From Micromonospora coriariae (GTDB lineage: Bacteria; Actinomycetota; Actinomycetes; Mycobacteriales; Micromonosporaceae), in the NCBI RefSeq assembly GCF_900091455.1, contig NZ_LT607412.1, positions 3,720,001-3,784,000 on the forward strand: DNA of 64,000 nucleotides, in the 5' to 3' direction. The translations under genes and the position numbers were made by a program. This document shows positions 9,101 to 17,080 of this stretch, piece after piece. The notes below the pieces were generated by a model. The model worked only from the letters and a program-made list of their open reading frames with translations, was not told where the DNA came from and did not search any database. Each line of letters opens with the position of its first letter. Position 1 is the stretch's first letter.

Positions 9101-9911
9101 CCCGCCGGACCACGTCCTCGTACGCCTGCCAGAACTGCCGGAAGTCCATCTGCTCGCAGCCCTTGATGGAGGGGACCACCAGGTTGCGGGTGCCGTCCGG
9201 CTTGGCCAGGTCGATGGCGATGCCGAGGTTGACGTGCGCCGGGCGGACCACGGCCGGCTTGCCGTTGGCCTCGGCGAAGGAGTTGTTCATCTCCGGGTGC
9301 TGGACCAGCGCCCGGACCATCGCGTAGCCGACCAGGTGGGTGAAGCTGACCTTGCCACCGCGCCCACGGGCGAGGTGGTTGTTGATCACGATGCGGTTGT
9401 CCACCAGCAGCTTGGCCGGGACCGCGCGCACGCTTGTCGCGGTGGGCACGCTCAGCGAGGCGTCCATGTTCTGGACGATCTTCGCGGCGACCCCGCGCAG
9501 CGGCGTGGTCTGCGGGCCCTCGGCGGTCGGCGCGGCAGCCTTCTCGGCCGGCTTGGCCGGTGCGGCCTTCGCCGGCGCGGCGGCCTTCGCCGGTGCGGGC
9601 TTGGCCGGCGCCGGCTGGGCGACGGCCGGCTTGCTGGCGGCCGCCGGCTTCGCCGGGGCGCTGGGCTGGCTGACCGACGCGGCCGCCTCGGGCTGGCCGT
9701 CCGGCTCCGGTGCTGCCGGCGTGCCCGTCGACTCACCGCCGCGCGGGGTGGCGGCACCCGGCGCCGGTCGGTAGTCGGCGAAGAAGTCGTGCCAGGCCGA
9801 ATCGACACTCGTTGGGTCGGCGAGGTAGCGCTGGTACATGTCCTCGACGATCCACTCGTTCGGGCCGAAACCCGCCAGTGGGTTATCCTGCGAAGTCTGC
9901 TGGGTCGACAC
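6165..9911 (-). CDS. kgd: Multifunctional 2-oxoglutarate metabolism enzyme (E2 catalytic domain fused to E1)
   Basis: A 1248-residue protein of the mycobacterial Kgd/corynebacterial OdhA type. It does ThDP-dependent decarboxylation of 2-oxoglutarate in the TCA cycle, either as the E1 part of the dehydrogenase complex or making succinate semialdehyde or 2-hydroxy-3-oxoadipate. Order: a helical start (1-47), an Ala/Pro/Lys-rich linker (about 50-130), an E2 succinyltransferase-like domain with the catalytic [10 protein letters not shown] motif (His near 346) but no lipoyl domain, then E1 with [10 protein letters not shown] (about 570), GDAAFAGQG (about 675), [12 protein letters not shown] (about 777) and [15 protein letters not shown] (about 1040). 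GTG start at 9911. The gene stands alone. The fork-head-associated regulator GarA/OdhI known for this family is not obvious here. Confidence 0.97.
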   Translation of the reverse strand: MSTQQTSQDNPLAGFGPNEWIVEDMYQRYLADPTSVDSAWHDFFADYRPAPGAATPRGGESTGTPAAPEPDGQPEAAASVSQPSAPAKPAAASKPAVAQPAPAKPAPAKAAAPAKAAPAKPAEKAAAPTAEGPQTTPLRGVAAKIVQNMDASLSVPTATSVRAVPAKLLVDNRIVINNHLARGRGGKVSFTHLVGYAMVRALVQHPEMNNSFAEANGKPAVVRPAHVNLGIAIDLAKPDGTRNLVVPSIKGCEQMDFRQFWQAYEDVVRRARRNELTMEDYSGTTISLTNPGGIGTVHSMPRLMQGQSAIIGVGAMEYPAPYQGMSEATLAELAVSKIITLTSTYDHRIIQGAQSGEFLKVMHELILGEHGFYDEIFTSLRIPYEPVRWVRDVAVNSEGQINKTARVHELIHAYRVRGHLMADTDPLEFKIRKHPDLDVLQHGLTLWDLDREFPVNGFAGRQRMKLREILGVLRDSYCRRVGIEYMHIQDPEERRWIQERIERKYEKPSPDEQKHVLNRLNAAEAFETFLQTKYVGQKRFSLEGGESLIPLLGEVLESSAENGLDEVVIGMAHRGRLNVLANIVGKPYEKIFSEFEGHLDPRSTQGSGDVKYHLGQNGKFTTPNGEHAVKVSVVANPSHLEAVDPVLEGIVRAKQDRIDLKLEGYTVLPLAVHGDAAFAGQGVVAETLNLSQLRGYRTGGTVHVVVNNQVGFTTAPEYSRSSLYSTDVARMIQAPIFHVNGDDPEAVVRVARLAFEYRQAFNKDVVIDMVCYRRRGHNEGDDPSMSNPQMYKIIDSKRSVRKLYTEELIGRGDITVEDAEELLRDYQAQLEKVFKATRDAASAPRQLNRPRREEEPEPQVDTATDASVVKAIGEAHINLPEGFTPHKRIQQLLDRRAKMSVEGNIDWGFGEIIALGALLHDGITVRLAGQDSRRGTFVQRHASVVDARTGDDYLPLKSLTGDGERSRFFVHDSLLSEYAAMGFEYGYSVENINALVAWEAQFGDFVNGAQSVIDEFISSGEVKWGQRSAVTLLLPHGHEGQGPDHTSGRPERFLQMCAEDNMRVSIPTTPANYFHLLRRQALSPKRKPLVVFTPKSLLRHKLCVSSVEDFTTGTFQPVLRDTAAPAPEAVKRVLLCSGKIYYDLFQARQERGVTDTAIVRIEQLYPLPVEEIRAALAQYPNAEDFAWVQEEPANQGAWSFVALNLLEHLTDVRLRRISRPAAAAPAVGSAKTHEVEQNALIEAALPRP

Positions 9912-10215
9912 GGCCGGTAATCGCCTCTTTCACGCGGGTTTGTGTGTCACGCGGTGTCCGTCGCGCCCGGTTCGGAGCACGGACAGGACGGCTCCCAGGC
10001 TACGCCGTACCGATCGCGCAGGCATTTCCGCCTCGGTGGCGTGGTCCGATTCACAGAAGATGCCAGAAGTCCAGCAAGCGCTGCGGGTCGCTCCGACGGC
10101 TGCTAGGGCGGCCGGCGTCGGCGCCTGAGTACCTGTACGGATGTCCGCCACGGCGCTCCCCGGCAGGATCGGCCGCGTGGATGGCACGGGGGTACGGGAG
10201 CGGTACGGCAGGAGC
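9912..10215. other. Divergent intergenic region between kgd and a membrane-protein operon
   Basis: About 300 bases without a supported gene. It must hold the kgd promoter (minus strand) and the promoter of the operon starting at 10216. A weak AGAGGCG lies upstream of the kgd GTG. I could not pick a convincing -35/-10 pair, and I see no RNA gene or strong repeat. Confidence 0.5.
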
Positions 10216-10524
10216 ATGGCGGTCGCGTTCGGCTGGTATGCCACCGTGATCGCGGCGGTGGTGGTGGGCACGACCAGCGTGCCGAGCGCCCCGCGGCAGG
10301 ACTGTTCGGCGATGTTCAGCTGCCTCTCTCCGGCGGAGTCACTGGCGCTGGCCGGACTGGTCTGGGGCGGGCCGGTGCTCTTCGGGCTGCTGATCGTCAC
10401 GGCGGTGGTTGACGCGCTGGTCGTCCGCCGGATCACCTCGGCTGTGCTGGCCGGCACCCTGTCCGTGGCGGTCAGCGTCGCGATCTGCGCGGTCGTGGCC
10501 GCCGCGTACCTGGGCCGCTCGTGA
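10216..10524 (+). CDS. Small multi-pass membrane protein, unknown function
   Basis: A 102-residue protein. The ATG at 10216 is preferred because AGGAG ends one base before it and GGCAGGAGC is the only ribosome-binding-like sequence; an ATG at 10141 is in frame but has no such site. About three hydrophobic helices are visible (WYATVIAAVVVG, LALAGLVWGGPVLFGLLIV, VAVSVAICAVVAAAYL). It contains two cysteines in a loop (DCSAMFSCL) that would lie outside the membrane in one orientation. Its stop overlaps the next start (GTGA), so the two proteins are probably made together and may act as a pair. No family recognised. Confidence 0.65.
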   Translation: MAVAFGWYATVIAAVVVGTTSVPSAPRQDCSAMFSCLSPAESLALAGLVWGGPVLFGLLIVTAVVDALVVRRITSAVLAGTLSVAVSVAICAVVAAAYLGRS

Positions 10525-10928
10525 AGCGCCTGGGCCTCGGTGGGCTCTTCTTCGCCTGGCTCTACGGGGTGCCGTTCCTGCTCGTGGTGGGGCTGATCCG
10601 GCGGACGTCCACGCCGTACACGCCGACCCAGGACATGGCGCGGGCGTTCGGCGCGACGACCGACGCCCTGCTGACCGCCGGGCTCGTGCTGAACGCGGCG
10701 CTGCCGCTGGTCGGCCTGGTGCTCGCCGGGTGGGCGGGGGAGCAGGGCTGGCGGCGGCACTTCGGCTGGTCGCTCGGCGGGATGGCGCTGCTCTATCTGG
10801 CGGTCGCGCTCGCCGGCAGCATGGCGACCAGCAGCCTGGTCGGGCACACCCCGGCCGACCAGGAGCCGGACCCGCCGGTCGGCCACTGCGTTCCGGTCAG
10901 CGGCGGCCGGGGCTGCCCGGGCGGGTGA
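10521..10928 (+). CDS. Multi-pass membrane protein, partner of the preceding gene
   Basis: A 135-residue protein starting at the GTG that overlaps the previous stop codon by four bases. It has about three hydrophobic segments: FFAWLYGVPFLLVVGLI, ALLTAGLVLNAALPLVGLVLAGW and GMALLYLAVALAGSMA. The C-terminal tail is hydrophilic with two cysteines. Tight coupling with the upstream membrane protein suggests a two-component membrane complex, but no function can be named. The next genes downstream are on the opposite strand, so this is a two-gene operon. Confidence 0.65.
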   Translation: MKRLGLGGLFFAWLYGVPFLLVVGLIRRTSTPYTPTQDMARAFGATTDALLTAGLVLNAALPLVGLVLAGWAGEQGWRRHFGWSLGGMALLYLAVALAGSMATSSLVGHTPADQEPDPPVGHCVPVSGGRGCPGG

Positions 10929-11015
10929 AGTCGACCGGGCCCCGAGCCGCGGTGGCGGGGGACCGAGACGCCCCGGGGTGGCGACCGAGCCGCCGCCATC
11001 CCGGGACGGTCCGGG

Positions 11016-11840
11016 TCAGGAGATGTCGCGCCGGCGCATCAGCAGGGTGCCGACCAGGCCGGTGATCACCGCGTACCCGACCAGCACGAGGGCGCCGGCC
11101 CAGCGCGGCGGGTTGCCGGGGATGTCCGCCCCGGTGACCATCAGCGACGAGGCGAGCGACGGCACCAGCAGTTGCAGGTTGTTGATCCAGTCACCCCAGC
11201 GGGCGGCCAGGATGCTGATCACCACGATCGCGCCGATCGAGCCACCCAGGTAGAGCAGGATGCCGGTCACGGTGGCGCCGATCTGGCTGCGGATCAGCAC
11301 CCCGATGCCGACGCCGAACACGGCCCAGAGCAGGTACGCGAGCAGGTTCAACCCGATCGCCCGCCAGGCCGCGTCGTTGCCCAGTTGCGAGCCCACCCCC
11401 ACGGCGTTCAGCACCGCCGCGCCGGCGATCAGGTTCAGCGCGGTGGTGACCAGCCAGAACAGCAGCGCCAGCACACCGGCCGCGGCCAGCTTGGCGCTCA
11501 TCACCGCGGTGCGGTGCGGCGTGGTGAGGAACGTGGTGGTCACCGTCTGGTGGAAGAACTCGCTGGTCACCACGATGATGCCGAGCAGCATCACGATCAG
11601 CAGGCCGAAGAACTGCCCGGTGGTGAACAGGTTCGACGAGAGTGCGTCCGGACTGGCCGCGGCCTCGAACTGGGCCGCCTGCTCGGACGACAGGTCGCCG
11701 ATGTTGTTGCTGGTCAGGGCGTCGGCCTGCAACCAGTTGATGAGCAGGGTGAGCGCCCAGAGCGGCAGGCTGATGAGCGCGAAGATCCACCAGGTGTTGG
11801 TGGTGCGGATCTTGAGCAACTCGGCTCGGATCAGGTTCAT
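11016..11840 (-). CDS. ABC-2 type transporter permease
   Basis: A 274-residue integral membrane protein. It begins MNLIRAELLKIRTTNTWW, the typical cytoplasmic start of ABC-2 permeases in actinobacteria, followed by about six membrane helices (IFALISLPLWALTLLI, FGLLIVMLLGIIVV, AAGVLALLFWLVTTALNLIAG, LLAYLLWAVFGVGIGVLI, ILLYLGGSIGAIVVISIL, ALVLVGYAVITGLVGTLLM). The ATG at 11840 overlaps the stop of the ATPase gene by four bases, which fixes the start. Together they form an exporter; the cargo (drug, lipid or peptide) is not evident. Confidence 0.9.
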   Translation of the reverse strand: MNLIRAELLKIRTTNTWWIFALISLPLWALTLLINWLQADALTSNNIGDLSSEQAAQFEAAASPDALSSNLFTTGQFFGLLIVMLLGIIVVTSEFFHQTVTTTFLTTPHRTAVMSAKLAAAGVLALLFWLVTTALNLIAGAAVLNAVGVGSQLGNDAAWRAIGLNLLAYLLWAVFGVGIGVLIRSQIGATVTGILLYLGGSIGAIVVISILAARWGDWINNLQLLVPSLASSLMVTGADIPGNPPRWAGALVLVGYAVITGLVGTLLMRRRDIS

Positions 11841-12772
11841 CGGATGCCCGCCTTTCCGGCCGTCAGCTCCAGGAAGACCCGTTCCAGGTCGGGCCGTTCG
11901 GTGGTCAGTTCGTGCAGCTCGACCCCGGCGGCCAGGGCGGCGCGGCCGATCGTCGGGGCGTCCACCCCGCCGACCAGCAGGACGCCCTGCTCGTCGGTGT
12001 CGACGGTGGCCGACAGCGCCTTCAGCGCGGTGATCAGCGTCTCGGCCTGCGGGGTGCGGACCCGGACCCGGGCGCCCTGCGCCATCGACCCGAGGACCTG
12101 GTCGACCGGTCCCTGGCGGACCAGTTGCCCGGCCGCGATGATCACCACGTCGTCGGCGAGCAACTGCATCTCCGACAGCAGGTGGCTGGAGACCAGCACG
12201 GTGCGGCCCTCGTGGGCGAGGTTCTTGAGGAACCCCCGCATCCACCGGATGCCCTCCGGGTCGAGCCCGTTGGCCGGCTCGTCCAGGATCAGCACCCGGG
12301 GGTCGCCGAGCATCGCGGCGGCGATGCCGAGCCGCTGCTTCATGCCGAGCGAGTAGCCCTTGAACTTGCGCTTCGCCGCCGGGGTCAACCCGACCAGGGC
12401 CAGCGCCTCGTCGGCCCGCTGCTTGGGCAGCCCCGCCGCCGCGCAGATCACCCGCAGGTGGTTGATGCCGGTGCGGCCCTTGTGCGCGCTCGACGCCTCC
12501 AGGATCGCGCCGACGTGCCGCAGCGGGTCGGTGAGGTCGGCGTACCGGTGACCGCTGATGGTGGCCGTACCGGCGGTCGGCGTGACCAGGTTCAGCAACA
12601 TGCGCAGCGTGGTGGTCTTGCCGGCGCCGTTCGGGCCGAGGAAGCCGGTCACCCGCCCTGGCGCGACGGTGAAGGACAGGTTGTTCACCGCCCGGACGTT
12701 CTTGTACTGCTTCGTCAGACCGGACACCACGATCTGACCGTCACTGGTGGGGCTTCGCTGCCCGTCAGTCAT
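11837..12772 (-). CDS. ABC transporter ATP-binding protein
   Basis: A 311-residue ATPase. It has the Walker A GPNGAGKTT (about residues 45-53), the signature YSLGMKQRL, Walker B VLILDEPANGLDP and the switch histidine in VSSHLLSEM, followed by a C-terminal extension of about 90 residues. It is of the DrrA/CcmA-like exporter class. A strong ribosome binding site (GGGAGGAG) precedes the ATG at 12772. It is the first gene of the two-gene operon with the permease. The substrate is unknown. Confidence 0.94.
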   Translation of the reverse strand: MTDGQRSPTSDGQIVVSGLTKQYKNVRAVNNLSFTVAPGRVTGFLGPNGAGKTTTLRMLLNLVTPTAGTATISGHRYADLTDPLRHVGAILEASSAHKGRTGINHLRVICAAAGLPKQRADEALALVGLTPAAKRKFKGYSLGMKQRLGIAAAMLGDPRVLILDEPANGLDPEGIRWMRGFLKNLAHEGRTVLVSSHLLSEMQLLADDVVIIAAGQLVRQGPVDQVLGSMAQGARVRVRTPQAETLITALKALSATVDTDEQGVLLVGGVDAPTIGRAALAAGVELHELTTERPDLERVFLELTAGKAGIR

Positions 12773-12913
12773 CGTTCTCCTCCCGTGTGCGGCGTCGAGG
12801 TACGCCGTGGCACAGCGTGACGGCCCCGGGCAACAAGGTCAATCAGGCGCGGTCCGTACGGCGTGGTCCGCCTGGGGGTGGAGGCGGGTCCTCCCTGCGG
12901 ACGACGGAGCGGG

Positions 12914-13561
12914 TCAGCGGGCGATCCAGGTGGCCCGGGCCGCGCCGAGCAGCGCGCCGTCCGGTCCGTACAGGCTGGTGTGCACGAGGGCCTTGCGCCC
13001 CTCGGCGCGGATCAGCGCGCCGGTCACCACGCACTCGTCACCGGGCGACGGCAACGCGGTGACCACGGCGGCGATCCGGCCCAGCAGGTACGGGCGACCG
13101 GGCGTCAGCACCGTCCAGCCGCCCGGACAGTCCAGCGCCGCCCAGACCGTGGCGTCGCTGACCTGCTCGGGCGCCCGGAACGGCGCGGCGGTCCGGCCGT
13201 CCGGCAGGCGGCCGGGGAAGATCCGCAGCCCGTCGGCCCGGTGCGGACCGCAGACGTAGCAGTCGGGGAACGGGTGCTCGACCAGGCCGGGGTAGCGGGT
13301 CGAGGCGTCGATCGCGGTGTCCCTGTCGACCGGCGGTACGACGGCGTCCACCGTTCCGACCGGGCGCACCTCGGCCACCAGTTCGCCGGCCGGGTCACGG
13401 ACCTCGCCGTCGACCATCGTCAGCGCCGTCTCCAACGGCGGTGGCCGGCGCAGCGTCACCTCGACCGGGCCGGGCCCGCCCGCCGAGGCGGCGAAGACCC
13501 CGGCGCTCCAGCCGCCGTTGCCGGAGCCGGACGGCCCGTTGTAGCGAGACTCGATGCGCAT
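12914..13561 (-). CDS. Hotdog-fold (thioesterase-like) protein
   Basis: A 215-residue protein. The ATG at 13561 is chosen because CCGGAGG lies seven bases upstream; the longer in-frame version to 13699 would run through that site. The sequence starts MRIESRYNGPSGSGNGGWS, contains a DCYVCG motif near the middle, and ends with GDECVVTGALIRAEGRKALVHTSLYGPDGALLGAARATWI, which resembles the last strands of 4HBT/PaaI-type hotdog domains that hydrolyse acyl-CoA. The fold assignment is moderate and the substrate unknown. It is a single-gene unit, divergent from the acyltransferase operon that follows. Confidence 0.6.
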   Translation of the reverse strand: MRIESRYNGPSGSGNGGWSAGVFAASAGGPGPVEVTLRRPPPLETALTMVDGEVRDPAGELVAEVRPVGTVDAVVPPVDRDTAIDASTRYPGLVEHPFPDCYVCGPHRADGLRIFPGRLPDGRTAAPFRAPEQVSDATVWAALDCPGGWTVLTPGRPYLLGRIAAVVTALPSPGDECVVTGALIRAEGRKALVHTSLYGPDGALLGAARATWIAR

Positions 13562-13712
13562 CGTCGACCTCCGGTGGGGCGTGCCGGCGACGTCGCCGGG
13601 TCCGTCCGGCAGCCTCGCACGGCCGCCGTCGGGCGCATCCGCCGGCCGGCGTTCACCCGATCGACACCGGTGGTCACCGCCGATGGCAACCCCGGGCACC
13701 TACACAGGTCCC

Positions 13713-14492
13713 ATGGCTGTTCTGCATGCCGCTGGCGCACCCCTGACGACCAGCGGATACACCCTGCTGATCGCCGACGACCCGACCCAGGTCGCGGCCG
13801 CGCAACGCCTGCGTCACGAGGTGTTCGCCACCGAGCTCGGCGCCACCCTCCGCCCGGGCGGGGCCGGGATGGACGTGGACCCCTTCGACGCCCACTGCGA
13901 CCACCTGATCGTCCGCCAGGAGAGCACCGGCGAGGTGGTCGGTACGTACCGGCTGCTGCCGCCCGGCCGCACCGACCGGCGGTACGCCGAGGGCGAGTTC
14001 GACCTCGCCGCGCTCGATCCACTCCGCGACGATCTGGTCGAGGCGGGGCGGTCCTGTGTGCACCCGGTCCACCGCTCGGGCGCGGTGATCAATCTGATGT
14101 GGGCCGGCATCACCCGGTACCTGCACCTGCGCGGCTCACGCTGGCTCGGCGGCTGCGCCTCGGTGCCGGTGGCCGACGGCGGCCGGGCGGTGGCCGAGGT
14201 ATGGGGGCAGGCCCGGGCCCGGCACCTGGCGCCGCCCCCGCTGCGGGTCCGCCCGCTGCGGCCCTGGTTCGCCGAGCCGGCCGCCGCCGCGGCTCCGATG
14301 ATGACCGTCGATCCGGTCGGCCGCGCAGCGGTGCCGCCGCTGCTGCGTGGCTACCTGCGGCTCGGCGCATGGATCTGCGGCGAGCCGTCGTACGACCCCG
14401 ACTTCGAGGTCGCGGACTTCTACGTCTTGTTCTCCCTGGACCGGATGAACCCGCGCTACCTGCGGCACTTCCTGGGCGGGGCGGAGCGGTGA
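13713..14492 (+). CDS. OlsB-like GNAT acyltransferase (ornithine-acyl-ACP N-acyltransferase type)
   Basis: A 259-residue protein of the Acetyltransf_5/OlsB group. The region AAQRLRHEVFATELGA (AQxLRYxVF motif), DHLIVRQESTGEVVGTYRLLP, EAGRSCVHPVHRSGAVINLMW, and FYVLFSLDRMNPRYLRHF at the end are typical of enzymes that put a 3-hydroxyacyl chain on ornithine to make lyso-ornithine lipid. ATG 13713 is chosen; ATG 13683 is also in frame. Its stop overlaps the start of the PlsC-type gene (GTGA), so the pair probably makes an ornithine lipid or related aminolipid at the membrane. The amino acid acceptor is inferred, not seen. Confidence 0.75.
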   Translation: MAVLHAAGAPLTTSGYTLLIADDPTQVAAAQRLRHEVFATELGATLRPGGAGMDVDPFDAHCDHLIVRQESTGEVVGTYRLLPPGRTDRRYAEGEFDLAALDPLRDDLVEAGRSCVHPVHRSGAVINLMWAGITRYLHLRGSRWLGGCASVPVADGGRAVAEVWGQARARHLAPPPLRVRPLRPWFAEPAAAAAPMMTVDPVGRAAVPPLLRGYLRLGAWICGEPSYDPDFEVADFYVLFSLDRMNPRYLRHFLGGAER

Positions 14493-15427
14493 CCGCCGCG
14501 CCGCACGACCTCTGGCGGCCCTCGTCCGGCTGCGACGACGAGTGCCTGCCGGTGGCCGGCGAGGTGCCCACGGTGCCGGTCGCCCGCCGGGTGCTCCGGT
14601 TGGTCGCGGCGGCCGGCATGCTGCTGGCCGGGGTGGGCCTGGTGGTACTGCTGCCCCTGTTGCCGGCACCGGAGCGGCAGGCGGCGGTCCGCGGCTGGGC
14701 CCGGGGCACCGCGCGCGCCTTCGGCGTCCGACTGGTGATCCGGGGCCGACCGCCCCGGCGGCGCGCGCTACTGGTCGCCAACCACGTCTCGTGGCTGGAC
14801 ATCCTCGCGGTGCTGGCGGTCGCGCCGACGCGGATGGTGGCCAAGCGGGAGATCCGCTCCTGGCCGGTGGTGGGCCTGCTCGCGGCGGCGGCCGGCACCG
14901 TCTTCGTGGACCGGTCCCGGCCGCGGGCGCTGCCGGGCACCGTGCGCCGGGTCGGCGACGCGCTGCGCGCCGGCCGGTCGGTCGCGGTCTTTCCGGAGGG
15001 TACGACCTGGTGCGCCGGGGACCGCGCGGTTGACTGCCGCCCCGGCGGCGGGTTCCGACCCGCCACGTTCCAGGCGGCCATCGACACCGGCAGCCCGGTG
15101 GTGCCGCTGCGACTCGTTCACCTGTGCGAGGCCACCGGGACGGCCACCACGGCCGGCGCCTTCCTCGGTGCGGACACCCTGCTGCGCTCGGTCGCCCGGG
15201 TGGTGGCGGCGCGGGAGCTGGTGGTGATGGTGACGGTCGGTGCCGCGCTGCATCCGGCCCGCGACACCGACCGGCGGTTGCTGGCGCGGGCCGCCGAGTC
15301 GGCCGTACACCTGCTTCCCCCGACCGGTGCCGGGGCGTGGGCCCGGCGGCGTCCGGTGCGCACCACGAGCCCGACGGCTCCCGTGTCGTCGCCGGCCGAC
15401 GGCCGGGGGCCGGACCTGGCGGCCTGA
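14489..15427 (+). CDS. 1-acyl-sn-glycerol-3-phosphate acyltransferase family protein (PlsC/OlsA-like)
   Basis: A 312-residue membrane-associated acyltransferase. The GTG start at 14489 overlaps the OlsB-like stop. A membrane segment (LRLVAAAGMLLAGVGLVVLLPLL, about 30-55) precedes the acyltransferase core: NHVSWLD (HX4D, about 97-102), GTVFVDRSR, and VFPEGTT (about 168-174). OlsA acylates lyso-ornithine lipid; PlsC acylates lysophosphatidate. Coupling to an OlsB-like gene makes the OlsA role the better guess. The C-terminal 50 residues are Pro/Arg-rich and look disordered. Confidence 0.85.
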   Translation: MTAAPHDLWRPSSGCDDECLPVAGEVPTVPVARRVLRLVAAAGMLLAGVGLVVLLPLLPAPERQAAVRGWARGTARAFGVRLVIRGRPPRRRALLVANHVSWLDILAVLAVAPTRMVAKREIRSWPVVGLLAAAAGTVFVDRSRPRALPGTVRRVGDALRAGRSVAVFPEGTTWCAGDRAVDCRPGGGFRPATFQAAIDTGSPVVPLRLVHLCEATGTATTAGAFLGADTLLRSVARVVAARELVVMVTVGAALHPARDTDRRLLARAAESAVHLLPPTGAGAWARRRPVRTTSPTAPVSSPADGRGPDLAA

Positions 15428-15447
15428 GGGGAGCGGCCGCGCGGACT

Positions 15448-15480
15448 CGCGACAGTCTTGTGCTGTCGCGATGTATCGCG
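15448..15480. promoter_or_regulatory. Palindromic operator candidate upstream of the DUF4097-PadR operon
   Basis: CGCGACAG (15448-15455) and CTGTCGCG (15463-15470) form a perfect inverted repeat, and the overlapping CGCGATGTATCGCG (15467-15480) is a second palindrome with a two-base centre. They lie about 55-85 bases before the DUF4097 start. PadR proteins bind palindromes near their own operons, so self-regulation is a reasonable inference. Confidence 0.55.
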
Positions 15481-15533
15481 TTACTGTTCCTCTCGTCGGA
15501 CGCGCGTCGGCGCGTCGTCGAGGGGAGGACGCC

Positions 15534-16358
15534 ATGACCGGATGGACGGTCGACAGCCCGCAGCGGCTCACCGTGGACGGCCCGGTCACCCGGCTCGACG
15601 TCCGCCTGGTGAGCGGGCGGCTCAACGTGGTCGCCACCGACGGCCCGGCCCGGATCGACGTCACCCGTGTCGGCCGCCGCCCCGTCCTGGTCACCCACTC
15701 CGATGGTCGGCTCACCATCCGCCAGGAACGCGGCCGGGGCTGGGCGGACGCCCTGCGCTGGCTCCGGTCGATCACGCGGTACCCGCGGGTGGACGTCTCC
15801 GTCGCGGTGCCCGCCGACGTCGTCGCCGACCTGGGTCTGGTCGCGGGCTCGCTGGTCGCCTCCGGGCTGCGCCAGCAGACCACGGTCGATGTGACCGCCG
15901 GCCAGATCACCCTGATGGGGCTGCGGGGCAGCACCTTCGCGAAGATCACTTCGGGCCCGGTGGAGGCGCTCGGCGTGGGCGGCGACCTCAGTCTCGAGAC
16001 GGTCTCCGGTGAGGTGATCCTCGCCGACAGCGCCGCCGACCGGGTGCGGGCGCAGACCGTGTCGGGAGCGATCACCTGCGACCTGGACAACCCCCGCCGT
16101 AGCGAGATCCGGCTCACCACCATCTCGGGCAGCATCACCGTCCGGATCCGGCAGGACAGCGACCTCGACGTACGGCTGCACACCGCGTCGGGCCGGATCA
16201 CCAGCGGGTTCCCCCAGCTGCGCACCTCGACGTTCCCGCTGGCCAACAGTGCGGGGGTGCTCGGCGCGGGCGAGGGTAAGCTCTGGGCGTCCGCGACCTC
16301 GGGGAGCATCGCGCTACTCGCCCGGCCGGTGGACGACGACCAGGAGGAGCTGCCGTGA
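15534..16358 (+). CDS. DUF4097 family beta-strand repeat protein
   Basis: A 274-residue protein from the ATG at 15534, with AGGGGAGGA as ribosome binding site. Almost the whole length is built of short repeated beta strands (for example VDVTAGQITLMGLRGSTFAKITSG, VSGAITCDLDNP, TISGSITVRIRQ, TASGRITSGF), the pattern of DUF4097 beta-helix or adhesin-like proteins. No signal peptide or membrane helix is seen, so it is probably cytoplasmic. It overlaps the PadR gene by four bases. DUF4097-PadR pairs are common in actinobacteria, but the role of the beta-helix protein is not established. Confidence 0.8.
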   Translation: MTGWTVDSPQRLTVDGPVTRLDVRLVSGRLNVVATDGPARIDVTRVGRRPVLVTHSDGRLTIRQERGRGWADALRWLRSITRYPRVDVSVAVPADVVADLGLVAGSLVASGLRQQTTVDVTAGQITLMGLRGSTFAKITSGPVEALGVGGDLSLETVSGEVILADSAADRVRAQTVSGAITCDLDNPRRSEIRLTTISGSITVRIRQDSDLDVRLHTASGRITSGFPQLRTSTFPLANSAGVLGAGEGKLWASATSGSIALLARPVDDDQEELP

Positions 16359-16984
16359 CCGCCGTGTTCAGCCACGGCCGGCTCCGGCTCTACCTGCTCA
16401 AACTCCTCGACGACGGTCCGAAGCACGGCTACGAGCTGATCCGCCTGCTGGAGGACCGGTTCCTCGGGCTCTACGCGCCCAGCGCCGGCACCATCTACCC
16501 CCGTCTGCAACGGCTGGAGGCCGAAGGGCTGGTCAGCCACACCGCCGCCGGAGGCCGCAAGACGTACGGCATCACCGACCTCGGCCGCGATGAGCTGCGC
16601 CAACGGGCCGGCGAACTGAGCACCCTGGAGGCGGACATCGCCGCCTCGGTGGCGGACCTCTCCACCCTGGCCGGTGAAATACGCAGCGAGGTGAGCGGCT
16701 CGGTGCGCGACCTCAAGCGGGAGCTGAGTGCGGCGGCCCGGCAGACCCGCCGGACCCGTTGGGAGCCTCCGCCCGCGACGCCCGGTCCGGCCCCGACGCC
16801 CGGCCCGGCGGCGGCGAACGGCACCCGCGCGGGACTGCTCGACGAGCTCGACCAGCGGCTGGCCGCGTTCACCACGGAGGTCGGCCGGCTGGCGCGGGCC
16901 CGGCAGTTCAGCGACACCCAGCTGCGCACCGCGATCCGACTGCTCGACGGCGCGCTGGACGGGCTGCGCCGACTGCTGCGCTGA
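16355..16984 (+). CDS. PadR family transcriptional regulator
   Basis: A 209-residue regulator. The N-terminal winged helix (residues about 5-90) shows LRLYLLKLLDDGPKHGYELI, APSAGTIYPRLQRLEAEGLV and GGRKTYGITDLGRDEL, all typical of PadR. The remainder is a long helical, charged region (ELSTLEADIAASVADLSTLAGEI) likely to dimerise, with a Pro-rich linker around 135-160. GTG start coupled to the DUF4097 stop. It likely represses the operon via the palindromes at 15448-15480. Confidence 0.9.
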   Translation: MTAVFSHGRLRLYLLKLLDDGPKHGYELIRLLEDRFLGLYAPSAGTIYPRLQRLEAEGLVSHTAAGGRKTYGITDLGRDELRQRAGELSTLEADIAASVADLSTLAGEIRSEVSGSVRDLKRELSAAARQTRRTRWEPPPATPGPAPTPGPAAANGTRAGLLDELDQRLAAFTTEVGRLARARQFSDTQLRTAIRLLDGALDGLRRLLR

Positions 16985-17022
16985 CCGGCGCCGCCCGCAC
17001 GATCGGGGCGGCCGGCGACTCA

Positions 17023-17058
17023 CAGGATTTTTGCAGGAAGCATCCAGCGCCGGTGCAG
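17023..17058. promoter_or_regulatory. Four CAG(G) half-sites at 11-bp spacing before the response regulator gene
   Basis: CAG trinucleotides start at 17023, 17034, 17045 and 17056, exactly 11 bases apart, the first two extended to CAGG. The last begins 25 bases before the ATG at 17081. The same arrangement and distance occur before htrA (19341-19376). OmpR-family regulators bind direct repeats spaced by about one helical turn, so this is a strong candidate for autoregulation. Confidence 0.7.
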
Positions 17059-17080
17059 TGAGGTCACCGATGATTGGCAC

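Noticed and set aside
7152..9920. 922-codon open frame on the plus strand opposite kgd
   Set aside because: It mirrors kgd in a complementary frame and exists because kgd has G/C at nearly every third position; its translation is Arg/Val/Leu/His-rich low-complexity sequence with no domain.
9912..10215. tRNA or other structured RNA gene in the kgd upstream region
   Set aside because: No cloverleaf-like arm set, no conserved TψC-type GGTTCGAATCC sequence and no long pairing found by eye.
12863..13712. N-terminal extension of the OlsB/OlsA proteins through the hotdog gene region
   Set aside because: The added sequence is antisense to the hotdog gene and unlike any acyltransferase; coupled starts explain the operon better.
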